DNA of 64,000 nt from NCBI RefSeq assembly GCF_016808095.1, contig NC_068973.1:15806501-15870500 (forward strand), read 5' to 3'. Made by a program: the position numbers and the translations under genes. Shown here piece after piece: positions 12,666 to 25,699 of this stretch (position 1 is the stretch's first letter; each line of letters begins with the position of its first letter). The stretch is from Vigna angularis (taxonomy: Eukaryota; Streptophyta; Magnoliopsida; Fabales; Fabaceae). The notes beneath the pieces are model-generated. The model was given only the letters and a program-made list of their open reading frames with translations, was not told the DNA's origin and searched no databases.

Positions 12666-15600
12666 TCAGTCAGAGTTTTTTGAAGAGATCGAAGATGATT
12701 CCATTCCATTCCCAGACTCTTCACCACTTGCAAAAGATGAAGGATTCCCTTGGCTGCGATTCTCCTCGCTACCATTTGCGCGAGATTTCCCAGGCCTCAC
12801 TCTAATATTGTTACCCAATGGGAAAGGCTCCTGCAGCGACAGATTAGATTAATATTGCCTCTGGGGTATACCATATCAGCAGAAAACACATTAGTACAAT
12901 TAGGTAGCAAGCCTTCTATATATCCTTATCCCAGTTTGTTAAATGAATTTAATACTCGAAACAGTCGAAACAATAGATTGCATTTAATAGCCATTAAAGT
13001 CATCAGTGAAGTATTCCTTCAAAAAACTTTCTTGCCACACCCAATGCATGTTAACATTAAATATCAGGCCATACGTTTTGACGTGAGAAAGCCCTTAATT
13101 AACACCCAGTTTACTTGAATCAGCAACTAATATATTAATGGAAACATCAGGAAAATAGTTACATCTAAAGAACAAGCTGATTTACCGGATCGCCAGCATT
13201 TGGGCCATCTGTATGGAAAAGAATAGGGCGGCAACGTTTATCTTCATTCATCAGGCTTGAATTCTGAAAATGAGCAATGAGAGCACCTTTTCCTTGAATT
13301 CGGGCATATGCGAGTACTGCTACCTTTTCACTGTTGAACTTCTCCCATTTTTTTCCGTTAAAGGCCTGCACAATATTCCTTATCTATTAAACATATAAAC
13401 AGATAAACATAGAATTCATATCCCAGATAATTAAATCAAATTAGGATTACATAAGGATTTCCAAATAACCTTGTGGAATGGAATAATTTGACCAGGATCA
13501 ATCATATTGATGAATGCATAGCCAACATTACATTTGTTCTGCAACCATTAGTAGAATTTACTTAGAAACACATTTATGATTTGCTACATTTAGGGAAAGA
13601 GTCAAGCAACTAGCAACTCCAGGAAAATACTTGCCTTGAAATCAATTGGCAAATACAAAAAATCATATGTTCCTCGACATTGTTCATCAATGGCAGCAAG
13701 AAGCATCTTTGAAGTATACCTGCCAAAATATTTAAACAAATATAAAAAGAGAAACAGAAAGACCAGTGCAAAAGAATAGGCATGCTTCAATCTTTGTAAA
13801 ATTTGTTAAATCTGTATGGAAAACCAATTGATCAATATTAAGGCTACATGCAAAAAATCAAAGACGTGTAAGCAAGCGAAAGGAGGGACAGCATTTGTAT
13901 GGCTAATGCACCAAAACTAAAAGGGGACAAACCAAATAAGCAATTGCCAATGTAACTAATAATAATTTTCTTTGGTAAGATAAGCAAGAAGTGATAACAG
14001 CATAAGCAGCAAAATTTTAAAAAAGGTAGGGAGATAATTGGCATACTTGTTGGGAATATTCTTTATCATGAGGGTTGTTCGGCTGTCATCCCCACGCAAT
14101 ATGCGACCTAGGTCAAGTTCATATTGTTTCTTATCTGCATTGCTGTTAGTGTTTGGTTCGTTTCTTCGAGGATAGAGGTTTCTCAGGCGTTCATTGCTAG
14201 AATCAAATTTAGAAACCAAATTCATGGGAAGTCTCCCAGGTAAAACATGTGATAACTGCTTAGGAGAGCCCTGCCCAGTATTTGATGTCAATTCTGTACC
14301 ATTCCCACTAACATGAGAAAATATGCTGTGAGAAGCAGGAGGATGCATCTGCCAGCTACCATGAAAGCCAGGGCTTCCCACAGAACCCAATCTAAAACCA
14401 GAACCATCAGGTGACTCTCCCAAGTAAGAATGTTGTCTTTCCCAGGGTGAGGCTGTAACAACGGGTGCTGATCCCACTTGATGGTCTATATGTGATGCTC
14501 TCAGCACATGGGGAGGTGTTCTAGGAAAGCTGGGTATCTGTGGAAGACATGGAGAACCAGCACCATTAACAAAGGATGATGTTTTCTGCCAAAGCATGGC
14601 ATTTGAAGGAGGTTGTTGATGCAAGTTGGAGCCATTCCACATATGATAAAGTCCATGATTGGAGCGGTTTCCATTTCCTGCATATTCAAAATAAAACAAA
14701 GATTTCACATACTACCATTCAAATATAGAACTATTGAATTCATATTTGATATTGGTTCAGTGTACAATTTCCCAGCATCTTCTACCACTTACAAGGTGAT
14801 ATAAAAACTGACTTCAAGATCAATAATCAAATTGGACTGCTTAAATCTCAGGCAAGTCTAAATTCACCTGGATCAATATTTTGACTCGAGTATTTCTAGG
14901 TCTTATTTTTGGGTCTTATTAAAACAATGAAAATATTGAAAATCCGAGAATTAACAGTCAAGCTCATTGTTATAAGGTTATAAATTCCTAGGATGCCATC
15001 AAATGTGAACAATAAGTTCAACCTTTGCAACACATTGGTCCCTTATCACAGTTTTCTACACACAGAAATATTTCAAAACTGTTGTAAATAAAGGAAGCAT
15101 TAATAAGAGGTTTTCTTAGCACATAAACTTACCTCCTGCATTAAACTCTGCAAGGTTCCCAGTTGAGTTTATTCCCTGAATGTGCCTGCTCTCAGATGAT
15201 TCCGTTGATCCATTTCCAATATTAGCAGCCATGTTAATGGTACTTGAATAGTTGTAAGGACTTCCATTAGCTAAACTATCGCGATATTCAGGTAAAGAAT
15301 GAGGATGGAACCTCGAAACAGATGCAAATTTCATAGCATCAATAGTGTTACTGGCCTCAAAAACACCAGATACTTTTCCAGTAGATGCCCCTCTTGCGGT
15401 CTTGTGAATGTTAGAATTCATATTAAATAGTGAGTTATCAATGAAAGCAGGTAACTGTGCTGCAGAATGAAATCCTTGATTATATCCATTTTCCAAGCTG
15501 CCAGCAGATGCAATAAATCCAGATGACACTCCTGCTGTAAGTTATGTCTAGTGAGACCAAGACCGTATTAGTTATGAGGAAAAATAGACAAGTGAATTCA

Positions 15601-18600
15601 GACAAAATCATACCCTTATGTCTTAAGGAGATGTTGTCACTAAGACTATGACCAAGATCAGGATCATCTTGTCCCTTCTGAGACTGCTGCATCATACTAC
15701 AAAAGCAAGGTTTCCACAATTGTCAAGATGTTATCTTTGCATCAAGGTGGTTCCAACAACTATACCCTCTATCAACCTCTAAAAGTAAATAATACTATTA
15801 AAGGTGACGAGAAAAAATATGGAGATTCAAAATAAGACCTCATAAACAATACATTGGTTAAGATTGACACCTTTTTAAAGTAGAAAACAATTGTAAAAGT
15901 CAATATATTTAGATAAGAAAATTAAATTAAAAAATAAAGGAGAAGCGGTAGCCACCATGTTGCAATCATGGGATGTCCGGGCTCAAGCTTAATGTGCTTC
16001 CCAGCAAAGCAGATCCCATTCAGTGCACGAAGAGAAGCTTCTGCAGCTCGAACATCATAAAATTCGATAAATTTGACGTGATTCAATTGAGGATATTCAA
16101 AGATCTGCAATTTCACAGATAATGTTTAAGATGCTTGTATCATTACAAAACACAAAAAAATGGATGAAAACCAACAAGAACAACTCACATCTCTAATTTC
16201 TCCATAAAATCCAAATATCTGTTTAAGTTCATCATTCAAAACAGATGAATCAAGATCAGATATCATCAGTGTACCATGGCCAATATCTTTCTCTGGAGCA
16301 TTGCCCTGATATGTCATCAAATAAAGATATATCTATAAGCAAATCATCAAAGATACACACAAGCAATTGAACAAGTAAAACCTATGCCTGTAATAATAAA
16401 TGATAACATGAACAAGGGAAATATAAACTTTACCCAAATGAAACAAGGGAAATGGAATTATGCATAGATGAGGTTAGTAACATCATTACCTTTGGAATTG
16501 AGTAATGTATATCTAGTTTCCTAAATCTCAATGACCTATTTTGAAGTGCCTTCATTGCATTTTGTGATGCCCTTAGATCATAATATGAAATCATAACAAA
16601 CCCACGATGCTTGCAGGCAGTGTATATGGTTCGAATGTCTCCATATTGCTGCCAGAACAAACAAAATAGTCCATTTTTACATTCCATCGTTAGTGGTATG
16701 AAATGCTTTATGAAAATTCTTAAGATAGCAGCCACAATAAATAAATAAAGGTTCACCTCAAAGAGAGCCTTAAGTTCAGAGTCTTCAACATTGCTATTGA
16801 TGTTTCTAACAAAAAGTGTTCTAGAAGATTGTTCACCAAAAGGAAGTTTTCCTTTAGAGGCTCCAAAGTAATCAGGATCTTCATAAATGAAACTGGTTCC
16901 CTTTCCAGAAATTAGAAGTTCATCATCTCCTTCCAATTCCATGCCTCCACTGCTGCTGAACAAATCAAAATCTTCAAAATCATCATTCATTCTAGCCCGA
17001 GTACTGCATCCTAACTCGTTAGTGACTCCAGAAAAAAGGTCATCTTCATCAGGAAGGAGATTTCCAATAGTGTCAGCCTCAATTTCTCCCAGAGATTTAT
17101 ATGGTTCTTCCTCAGGAAGGGAACCAACAGTAATGGGTTGACCAGATGGCACTCCATTCCCCAATAACCTCACTGCATTAAGATATACATTATAACATGA
17201 GGATATCATCTGAACTAAAGTAAAATAACAAAATCTATAACAACTAGATAATTTTCTTAGTTTCATATTTTAGTGGGATTTGGTGAGGGATGTGCCCTAC
17301 TTTGTTGTGCTACTTCACAAAAGATAATATGCATATATTCTGCTATAATAAGTTGCAATAGATGGCATGCAAATGAATGTAAATAGAAACTTGTATATAA
17401 AGTATTACAAAGAGTAAAAGAAATCAGAACTAGATAATGCTACAAGACACATAATACATGCATGCAAACCATCTTAACATCCTTGAAAGAAATTCTTACT
17501 CTTTTGGCTAAACACCTCAGACAGGGAGCTTGAAAATAGACTACTTTCACGTGAGGAAGCATTGGTGACAATCTTGCTGCCAATTAGACCATATGAGCTA
17601 GATGCTGGCTGCCTATGCACATTAGACCATGACCTCTTAGTATAATTAAGGGATTCCGTGGAATCCTTCAGCATCTCTATAGTGCCTGCTTCTCTGCCAA
17701 AATGTAGGTCTCCTGTAATTTCCCCAGATAGAGTAGTATGAGAGATTGACAAGCCAGATTTTGCATTTGTTGAACGGGGTGATGAAGTATTCAAAATAGA
17801 GCCAGGTGATGCCGCCATTTCACTCTTGCCTGAAAATTTAAAGATTGAAATTACTATATCCAGAAACTAGTGACATATCCAGTAGATAGATTATTTGCTT
17901 TATTAATGTAAGACAAGCAAACAAACATAAATACACAGATATTACATAATTATTACTTAGCAAAATAAAAAAACAGTAAATTCGTAATAAAATTAATGCC
18001 AAAATCATATTAACCTTTGAATCCAGCAGAGCACAGAATCCAAATTCATGATTAGCATTAATTGTCCCAGCTATACATAATCAAAATGTTGCAAGACCGA
18101 GTTATTTAATTTATGCATTCAATAAAAGACATTAATTTATTAAAGTTTGCAGCAATTAGATTGCTATCATAAAAAGAATAAAAAATATTAATTTTGGATG
18201 ATGCCAATGCCAATTACTTATTAAAACTTAAAAGTGTTTGCAATGTTGATGGGTGATATTCATTATTCCAGGACAAGAAAAAAAACTACATATTGTTTTC
18301 AGCAAAAAAGTGAGAACAGTAAGGGTTAAAAAAGACAAATCAATAAATATTATCACCAATCCCCATATAATATACAAGTTTGGGAATTTAAGACCTTGGT
18401 TTGAACTAAGATACTTGTTAGCAACATTAGCAATCATTTCTTCTGAATGCAAACGGAACATTTAAAAACAAATTGAAACAGAAAATGGGAGAAATATTGC
18501 TTTGAAATATACGGAAAGATTCTTCAAAAATTAACGTGTATAAACTCAATGATAGTTAATAGCCAATTTCTAAACTGGAGCATAAAAGAGTTTACTCATT

Positions 18601-19066
18601 AACTATCTCCAAGCAAATCTATTTGGTGCATTAATGATGCAATTGACACACAGATAAACCAGCAGAACAAATGAAACCGTTTTGAACAAATAACAACAAT
18701 TAGTTTATTGGCCTCACCCTGTAGAAAATGGTCATGAAGAGATTTTGGCTTCCGTAATCCAATATTCTTCTGCCCAAAAGTTAAACACATGTTTAGCATC
18801 AAGGCCATGGAGAACAAGACAAATTTATAACATAATGAGAAAACTGAAGTCTTGGGCTGTAAAATGTTCACGGAACTGATAATCCTTAAAAGGATGACGA
18901 AACGGTTATAAACTTCGGATAAAAATTAACCTGAGGCGTTGTTACAAAATTTTAAGAAACACGATGAGGCAGTTAGCATAGTAATTACCTCAGAAGCATA
19001 GGAAATGTCATCCAAAAAGTGGGATGAGGCAGACACACCCCTCTTCTCCATTATTTCAGAAGGCAT
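12666..19066 (-). CDS. AML: MEI2-like RNA-binding protein (AML1/AML4 clade), complete
   Basis: Fourteen coding exons join in frame: 18989-19066, 18718-18769, 17500-17829, 16757-17172, 16490-16648, 16189-16305, 15956-16104, 15614-15696, 15133-15531, 14047-14677, 13635-13719, 13470-13538, 13186-13365 and 12666-12830. They sum to 2913 nt, a 970-aa protein, close to the usual length of this clade. The start MPSEIMEKRGVSASSHF matches the family N-terminus. RRM1 lies at about residues 272-343 (TLFVRNI; GFVMISY), RRM2 at about 356-427 (GTLMISDL; KFIEFYDV), and the diagnostic MEI2-type RRM3 at about 795-885 (TTLMIKNIPNKY; NVGYAFINM; KKWEKFNSEKVA). RRM3 is followed by the conserved SSLMNEDKRCRPILFHTDG block. 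Family members bind RNA and act in meiosis and vegetative development in plants; a nuclear or cytoplasmic site was not inferred. The intron after 13635 starts with GC instead of GT; all others are GT-AG. Confidence 0.96.
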
Positions 19067-20500
19067 CCTGTAGCTGTCCAGAAAATACTGAAAGCCTCCT
19101 CCCTTGCTAGCTTTGTTAGGCTCTATCCCAGATCATCCTGCGTGAAATTCAAGGTCATTCCCTAGACAAAGGAAAGGACAGATAATAATGAACATGGCAA
19201 CCCTATAAAAAATAACTGCTACTGGCAGAAAGAAAAACTCAGACTCACAATTACAACTTACCAACATCACCATCCCCTTCACCCCTGAACAAATAAAGAA
19301 AAGAGTAAGAAAATGGACTATTGAAAACCCTACCAGAAGCACCACCTATATTCAATTGTAAAATTAAGAAAAAAATAGTATAAAACTAAGGCACAAATAG
19401 TTGCATCTTCAACTAAACACTACCAGAAGGAAGGAGAACACAGGATGGTATTAGGAAAAGAAAAAAACTCGATGCTTACCTACCAACGACCTAACACAGT
19501 TTGGCCATTTGTTCGCCAAAGCAAAAAAAGAAAAAAACAAAAAGCATCCATGGAAACTAACACACAAAAAAAAAACATTTAACTGTAACAACAGCTCTCC
19601 CTTTTTTTTTCAAAAAAAAAATACAGAAAAAAAGAAAGTCAAGCTTAAGTTTGCAGTACTCCAGATATTCTACCACAAAATTACACGTATGTAGAGGGAA
19701 TTTCACAGCGAAAGCCTCAAACATTAACAGATCAAGAGATAAAACCAAAATTTCAGAGAAGCCATAATCTGAAAACACCAACAGATCAAAAACATGAACA
19801 CCAAAGAAATTATCATCTCACGGTATACTTCATAACAACTACTTCAACAAAAGAGAAAAAAACTGTTCATCCCCCAAACAGAAAAAGAAAAAACAAAAAC
19901 ACACTATAAACACAAACCATAATATTTTTAACAAAACAGATTTGCACCTTCTGGATTGGAACCCAACCTCGCTAGCAGAGAAACTCCAAAATCCCCTCCT
20001 CCACAAAATTCTCCACACTCCTCATCCAGAACAAAGAGAAACAGACAAAAAACCGAATCTCTCAAAGGCGCCAGAGCACAGGGATTTCAGAAACAAGAGA
20101 TCTCACGCTCTCCCCCGCAACAGGAACCTCCTTCCCTCTGCATTGCAATCTAAGACGCTGAGAGAAGGAAAAGCCACGAATAATTATGCAGAAATGGCTC
20201 CTTCAAACGGAGCCGCAAAAAAAAAACCCCAATTCGAAGCTGCAACCGGGCAAATGGAGGTTGCGGAAAACTCCGGCGAGGAAGAGCGAATTACCGGCGA
20301 GGAAGGCTCGCCGGCGGTCGCTCTCTGGTTTGGAGAGAAAAAACAGACAACGCAACAACAGAGGTGTTTTTTAGTCTTCTGACAGAGAAAGAGAAAGGAA
20401 AGGGTGTTAGTTGGCTTTGAAATGCAAAATACAGGAAAAAAATTATTAAAAAATAATAATTAAAATTGAAAACTAGAAATGTGGAAGGAGAATAAATAGG
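19067..20500 (-). promoter_or_regulatory. 5' leader and likely promoter of the MEI2-like gene
   Basis: A splice acceptor (CAG at 19140-19138) just upstream of the start codon indicates an intron in the 5' leader. The 5' part of the leader probably lies within 19950-20390, which is pyrimidine-rich on the minus strand and far richer in GC than the flanking DNA. A TATTTATT-like sequence near 20493 could be the TATA element. A plus-strand ORF over 19942-20382 lies antisense to this leader and has no family resemblance. The transcription start was not determined. Confidence 0.45.
19116..19136 (-). promoter_or_regulatory. Short upstream ORF in the MEI2-like leader
   Basis: Immediately after the leader splice acceptor is an ATG opening a six-residue reading frame (MIWDRA) that ends 49 nt before the main start codon. 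If the acceptor at 19138 is used, every mature transcript carries it. Short uORFs can lower translation of the main frame or support reinitiation; any effect here is inference. Confidence 0.45.
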
Positions 20501-22045
20501 CGTAGAGATAGTGTGGAAGTTGTAATAACGCAATCTTTAATTTTTATTTATTTATTTATTATTTATATTTTCCAGTGAAAAACAACAAGATGAAAGTTGA
20601 AACCTCTCTTTTATATCATATGAAAGTCTGTCCATTGGTCTTTAACTTGGAAAGTGAGATTTGTAAAATTCTATACCTTATATTTACTAATTTTTACTTT
20701 TATTACAGTATTTTTTGCTATATTTTCTTCCATAAATGCTATCTTCTTAGATGTCGTTTTGAAACAATAAATAATTTACTTACTTCAAATATGTGCATTT
20801 TAAAATGTAAAAAATTTGATAACATATATTTTTCTTACATCAGATAATATATTATATAGGAACCTAATTTATTACATTTTAATTATGAAACTGATGAAAA
20901 AAATTAGGGAACTGTTCTCTTTTTTTATTATTAAAAACGGAACTGTTTGTTTTGCTGTTGAGAGTGAAACCTTTAATAATATAATAATTTGTCTTCATGC
21001 ATATCTATGTTTTATTGTTTTTGTGGTTTTATTTTATATTCCGTGTTGTTTAATCTATGTATTGGGTGATTTATTTTCCTGATTTTAAATATATAACATT
21101 TTGTTTTCTAAAATGTAAAATAAAAATAGTTTATTATTTAATTTTTACAGCTCCTTTATTCAATTCTCTTATTATTATTTGTGTGAAACGCAAACTTTTT
21201 GTAGAGATGGATAAAAAAACTTTGAATTTATGGATATAGGGAGATGTTAAATAGATATTTTTAATGAATGTGTAATAAATATGATTATTTAATTATCTGT
21301 TTATTGAGGAGATGTTATATTATTTTATTTACATAGTTTATATTATTAGTAAATTTTATTTGAACATTTTTTTAAAATATAAATAATTAATATAAAATTA
21401 TTAATTATTTAAGAATGATTTAAAATTTGATTTCATGTTTTATTTTTTACTTAGATCTATAAAATTGAAAATATTTTAAAAAAGATTAATTTTTAAATTT
21501 CATATTTTGGTGTAACTTTTGAATTGTTTTTCTAGAAAAACTAATTTTATTATTTTAATATTTTAAGAATTAAATATGTTTTTAGTTATTAAATTTGAAA
21601 GTGAAATTAAAATTCATCTATATATTAAATTTTAATATATTTTTGTTACCAAACATTAACAATAAATAAATATAATAATTTTAATTTAATTATTTTAATA
21701 TTTCTTTTACCACATTAAATGAAGCTTTAAAATAATATTTAAATTAAAATATGCTAAATAGTTAAACAATTTAAATGTAAGTTTGAAATACCCCACCTGG
21801 AACAAATTTAACTTGGATTAAAATGATTTATTTTTAAAATTATTTTGAAAAGATATAAATTCTAATTTAGTTAAAATTTAAGACTAGAAAAACATATTTA
21901 AAACATATATTTTAATAGGTAATTTAATTTGAATTATACTCTAAATTTATTTTCTTTTGTCTAAGTTTATATAGGTAATTTTATTTAAAATTTAGAAAAT
22001 ATAAAATATAAAAATATATTGATATCCAAAAGTGCCCATAAATAT

Positions 22046-22049
<4 letters not shown>

Positions 22050-22076
<27 letters not shown>

Positions 22077-22077
22077 A
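22050..22077. repeat. (TA)n microsatellite
   Basis: About 13 TA units in AT-rich DNA. Confidence 0.95.
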
Positions 22078-24420
22078 GTATTTTTTTTTTCAAGGATATG
22101 GAGAGGCTATCAATTGAACTAGATCCACTGTGATCTCTAATCCAAAGATATATTATGTTTCTATGCATGTGACAAAATAATTGTTATATAAATATTTAAA
22201 TTATATTATCGTGTTCTATCCAGAAAATAATGGATTTTTGTATCGAAAAGATGAAATGTTATCCTTAGCATGGACTTTCTTTTCTTCTTTTAGTCAAACA
22301 TGAACTGTTGTATTTATCCACAGGTATTTTTTAACTTTCAAAAGTAAGTATACAAAAAATCTATTTTTAAATTTTCTACTGAATATAGCCTAAACTACTA
22401 TTTCAGACATAAAAATATTATGTCTATTTTCCACGTATTAAAAATTTAAAAGCTCGTAAACATATTTATTAAATTTTAAGTAATTACAGGAAACATTTAA
22501 TAATTTATAAATATTTTAAGAAAAACAAACTTAACAATTTTGAATATTTTAATTCATTAAATTATATTAAATTTATTAATTTCCATCTTGTATTTAAGCA
22601 AAATAATAATGAATAATATAACAACTTATAAAATAATTTGTTAGAATGGATAGTTGTTTAAAAATAGTAAGAGAGTATTATATTAATAATAAATTATTCA
22701 ATACAAATAGTTTTATTATAAATTTTTATTATTATTTTAAAATATATAATTCTTTTAGAAATTATTTTTTAGAGTTTTTTTATTTCTCTTTTTTCTATTT
22801 TATTATTTGTCTATTATGATTGAAAATCCAAAACTTTAAGAGTGGTCTCTTTAATTTAAATCAATCAGTTTATTTGTTTATATAAATTAAATTTTTGTTC
22901 ATTTTTTCTTTATCCAATCTTATTTATTTTTGTATACAGTCATTTTTGGATTGCATGCGTTGTTTAAATCATAAATATGAGTCTCTGTTGATCAATTATC
23001 ATAATAGTATGACTTGATCATTCTTGTGATGTTTCTATGTATAGATAAAACATCATCTGAAACTAAAGGAGTTGTAGTGTTTTTAGAACTACTTGAGTTG
23101 TTTAAGAGATGAGAGAAGCTAAATCTTTACTTTGATTATATGTTTGTTTTTGTGAAATCTTAAGTTAGAATTTCTGCTTGGCTGGACTTATGTTGATATC
23201 TAGTTCCTATTGAATTTGTGATAATATGGTAAAGCATGCGTGGAATGATAAAACTGTGAAATTTCTATTTGATGCGTTTCAACTATGATATGAATGAAAA
23301 CTATGAGTTGGTTTTGTTGGAATTGCCTCTAGGGCTTGAATTGAATAATATGACATTGGTTAAACTAAGAACCATGAATTTTATGATCATTAAGATGTTT
23401 CATATTGAAAATTGGAATGTCAATTTACACAAATCAAGTTCAAAAAAAGTTGTAATTTTTTGATACAGCACCACTAATAGCACCACGTGCTGCTTAGACA
23501 ATGATTTCTCTGAATTGGCTATCGTTGGGCGATGGTTCTTTTCGTGGCAACACCAAAGTTAGAAAGCTAAGTGACTTTGTATTGTTGGGTGTTAATCAAT
23601 ATCATTGGACACCAAAAAATCAAATTAAATCTTGGAAGCTCCAAAGATATTCTTTCTAGGTGACCTCGCTAGACATCTAAACTAACGTTAGACACCACTT
23701 AACTAACATTGAGCACTACTATTCCAAGAACTTCTCTGTTTGAATTGTGCTGGACAATAATTAATGACATTAGATGATAACTGAATGACTTTAAATATGT
23801 TTTATAAACTTCAGGATACCTAATATTTATTTTTGGATACCTATGAATATTTAATTTTATACCATGTTAATGAACTTTCCTACTTAATTAAGAGAAGAAA
23901 AAAACTTTTTTTGTTTTAATTTTTCGTTTTCGTTCAAAAGGTATGTTAATATTACAATTAAAAAAGACACACATTTCTTTTTATGTTTACTAAAAGTATT
24001 ATTATCATTACGTAAAGTATTAATATTATAAAAAATATTCCATGTAAAGTTTAATAGAGTGATATATAGTTATATTTTAATGGAACAATCCCTATCATTT
24101 ATTGCGGCATTAAGGGTAAACTTTTGTATTTATCTTGTAAAAAAAAAGTATATACATTCTTAAATAATTAGTTCCTTCTTTAAAAAATATAAAATAATCA
24201 GCTTTTGTATTTTCTATGAAGAAATAAATGCATTTAGTATGTATTATTAATAGTTTTGGATTTCTAAATTACATGAAAATATATTAAATACTTTGTAGGT
24301 TTGGAAATATGAAATATTTGTTACATTTAATTAGTAATTAGAATATATAATCCAAAAATTTAAGTTTACATTTATTGAAAATATATAATTATGTTTTAAA
24401 GTTTTAATATCAATACAAAT

Positions 24421-24674
24421 TTCCACGTGAACGGTTAGTTTTATTAACTTTCTCTGTTTCATCAGTTGAAAGCTTTCTTAAATATATTATTTATTTAAGA
24501 ATATCTAAGGCAAAACTTTAATATAAATTTTCAATTTCTTTTAATTTCCATGTGAACGGTTAGGTTTATTAACTTTCTCTGTTTCATCAGTTGAATACTT
24601 TCTTAAATATGTTATTTATTTAAGAATATCTAAGGCAAAACTTTAATATAAATTTTCAATTTCTTTTAGTGAAT
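24421..24674. repeat. 127-bp tandem duplication
   Basis: Two adjacent copies begin TTCCACGTGAACGGTTAG at 24421 and TTCCATGTGAACGGTTAG at 24548. They run in parallel through a shared ATTTTCAATTTCTTTTA end with only a few differences. The first copy keeps a CACGTG core and the second has CATGTG. Confidence 0.88.
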
Positions 24675-25699
24675 CTCTTCCTGTGACATAAATCTAAACA
24701 ATATTAACTCTTTCTTTACTTAAATGATGGAGTTTAATTTACTTTTAGTGGTTATTATATTTTAACTTTTTTACTAATACAAAAATTCTTACAGCTTATC
24801 TAATGTTCAGGTTCTTAATTAAGTTTTGGATACCCTGGACTATCGTATATTTAATCACTCTAACTACATTTTACTCCAACAAAAGTTTTTAACTTACTCT
24901 TTTTAATTCTTAAATGAAAACTATTTTTTTTTTGTTAACGCCCAGTTGCTTATACTTGTAACTGATTCTTGTATAACAACTCAACTCTCATAAATTCAAT
25001 GGTTAAAAATCCATAATAATTGTGGTCAACTACATTGAAATGCTCTTATTTTGAGTTAAAAATAAATAATTACGCAAACTCTTTTGGGGTTGTTTACGTA
25101 AGTAACATATAAAATCCTGGTGTAAAAAAAAATGTATAAAGGTAAAAAGAAACTTATCTGTTACAAATGGTAATTTATAATAGTTTGAAGTTAAGAATTT
25201 CATAAGCATAATGTGAATTCTCTTGTAATATCTATATTAAATAACAATTAACGTAAAATTTGATAAATTTTTTAAATATTAAAAAATTAAGGCAGGGAAA
25301 TATACAACAAAATTAAATGTTGCTATTATAATAACAGAACTTTTTTTTTAAGTAAAGAGAATATTCTTTTGGTGGTCTAAAAAAATTGGTTCAGAAAACC
25401 ATTTTCTCAAACACACAATTTTGTATTTAAATACGAGGCTTAAGTATATTTTATATTTCTTCCAATTTAATTGCGTTTGATTTTAGATTTTATAATTTTT
25501 TTCATATTTACTCTCTTGGTGTCTTTTAATGCTAATTTTATGTTTATTGGATCATATGACTAAGATTATATTAAAAATAATATCATTAGAAAAAAAAATG
25601 AGAAACATATTACTAGTTAATATAACTAAAAAATATATTTATTCACCAAGTATATAAAAAAAAATATTTCTCAACTTTCATATATTTTTCAACAACTGT

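Larger units (their letters stand above)
20501..25699. other. AT-rich intergenic DNA, no gene seen
   Basis: More than 5 kb with very high A+T content. No exon, RNA gene or intact transposon end was recognised. Apart from a TA microsatellite and a 127-bp tandem duplication (listed separately), it shows only short A/T-rich runs. Small ORFs at 20575-21239 and 23269-23463 have low-complexity or hydrophobic translations with no motif and are not supported. Confidence 0.6.

Noticed and set aside
19942..20382. 146-codon plus-strand ORF
   Set aside because: It lies antisense to the GC-rich 5' leader of the MEI2-like gene, has a biased Lys/Pro/Glu composition and matches no family; most likely a shadow of leader composition.
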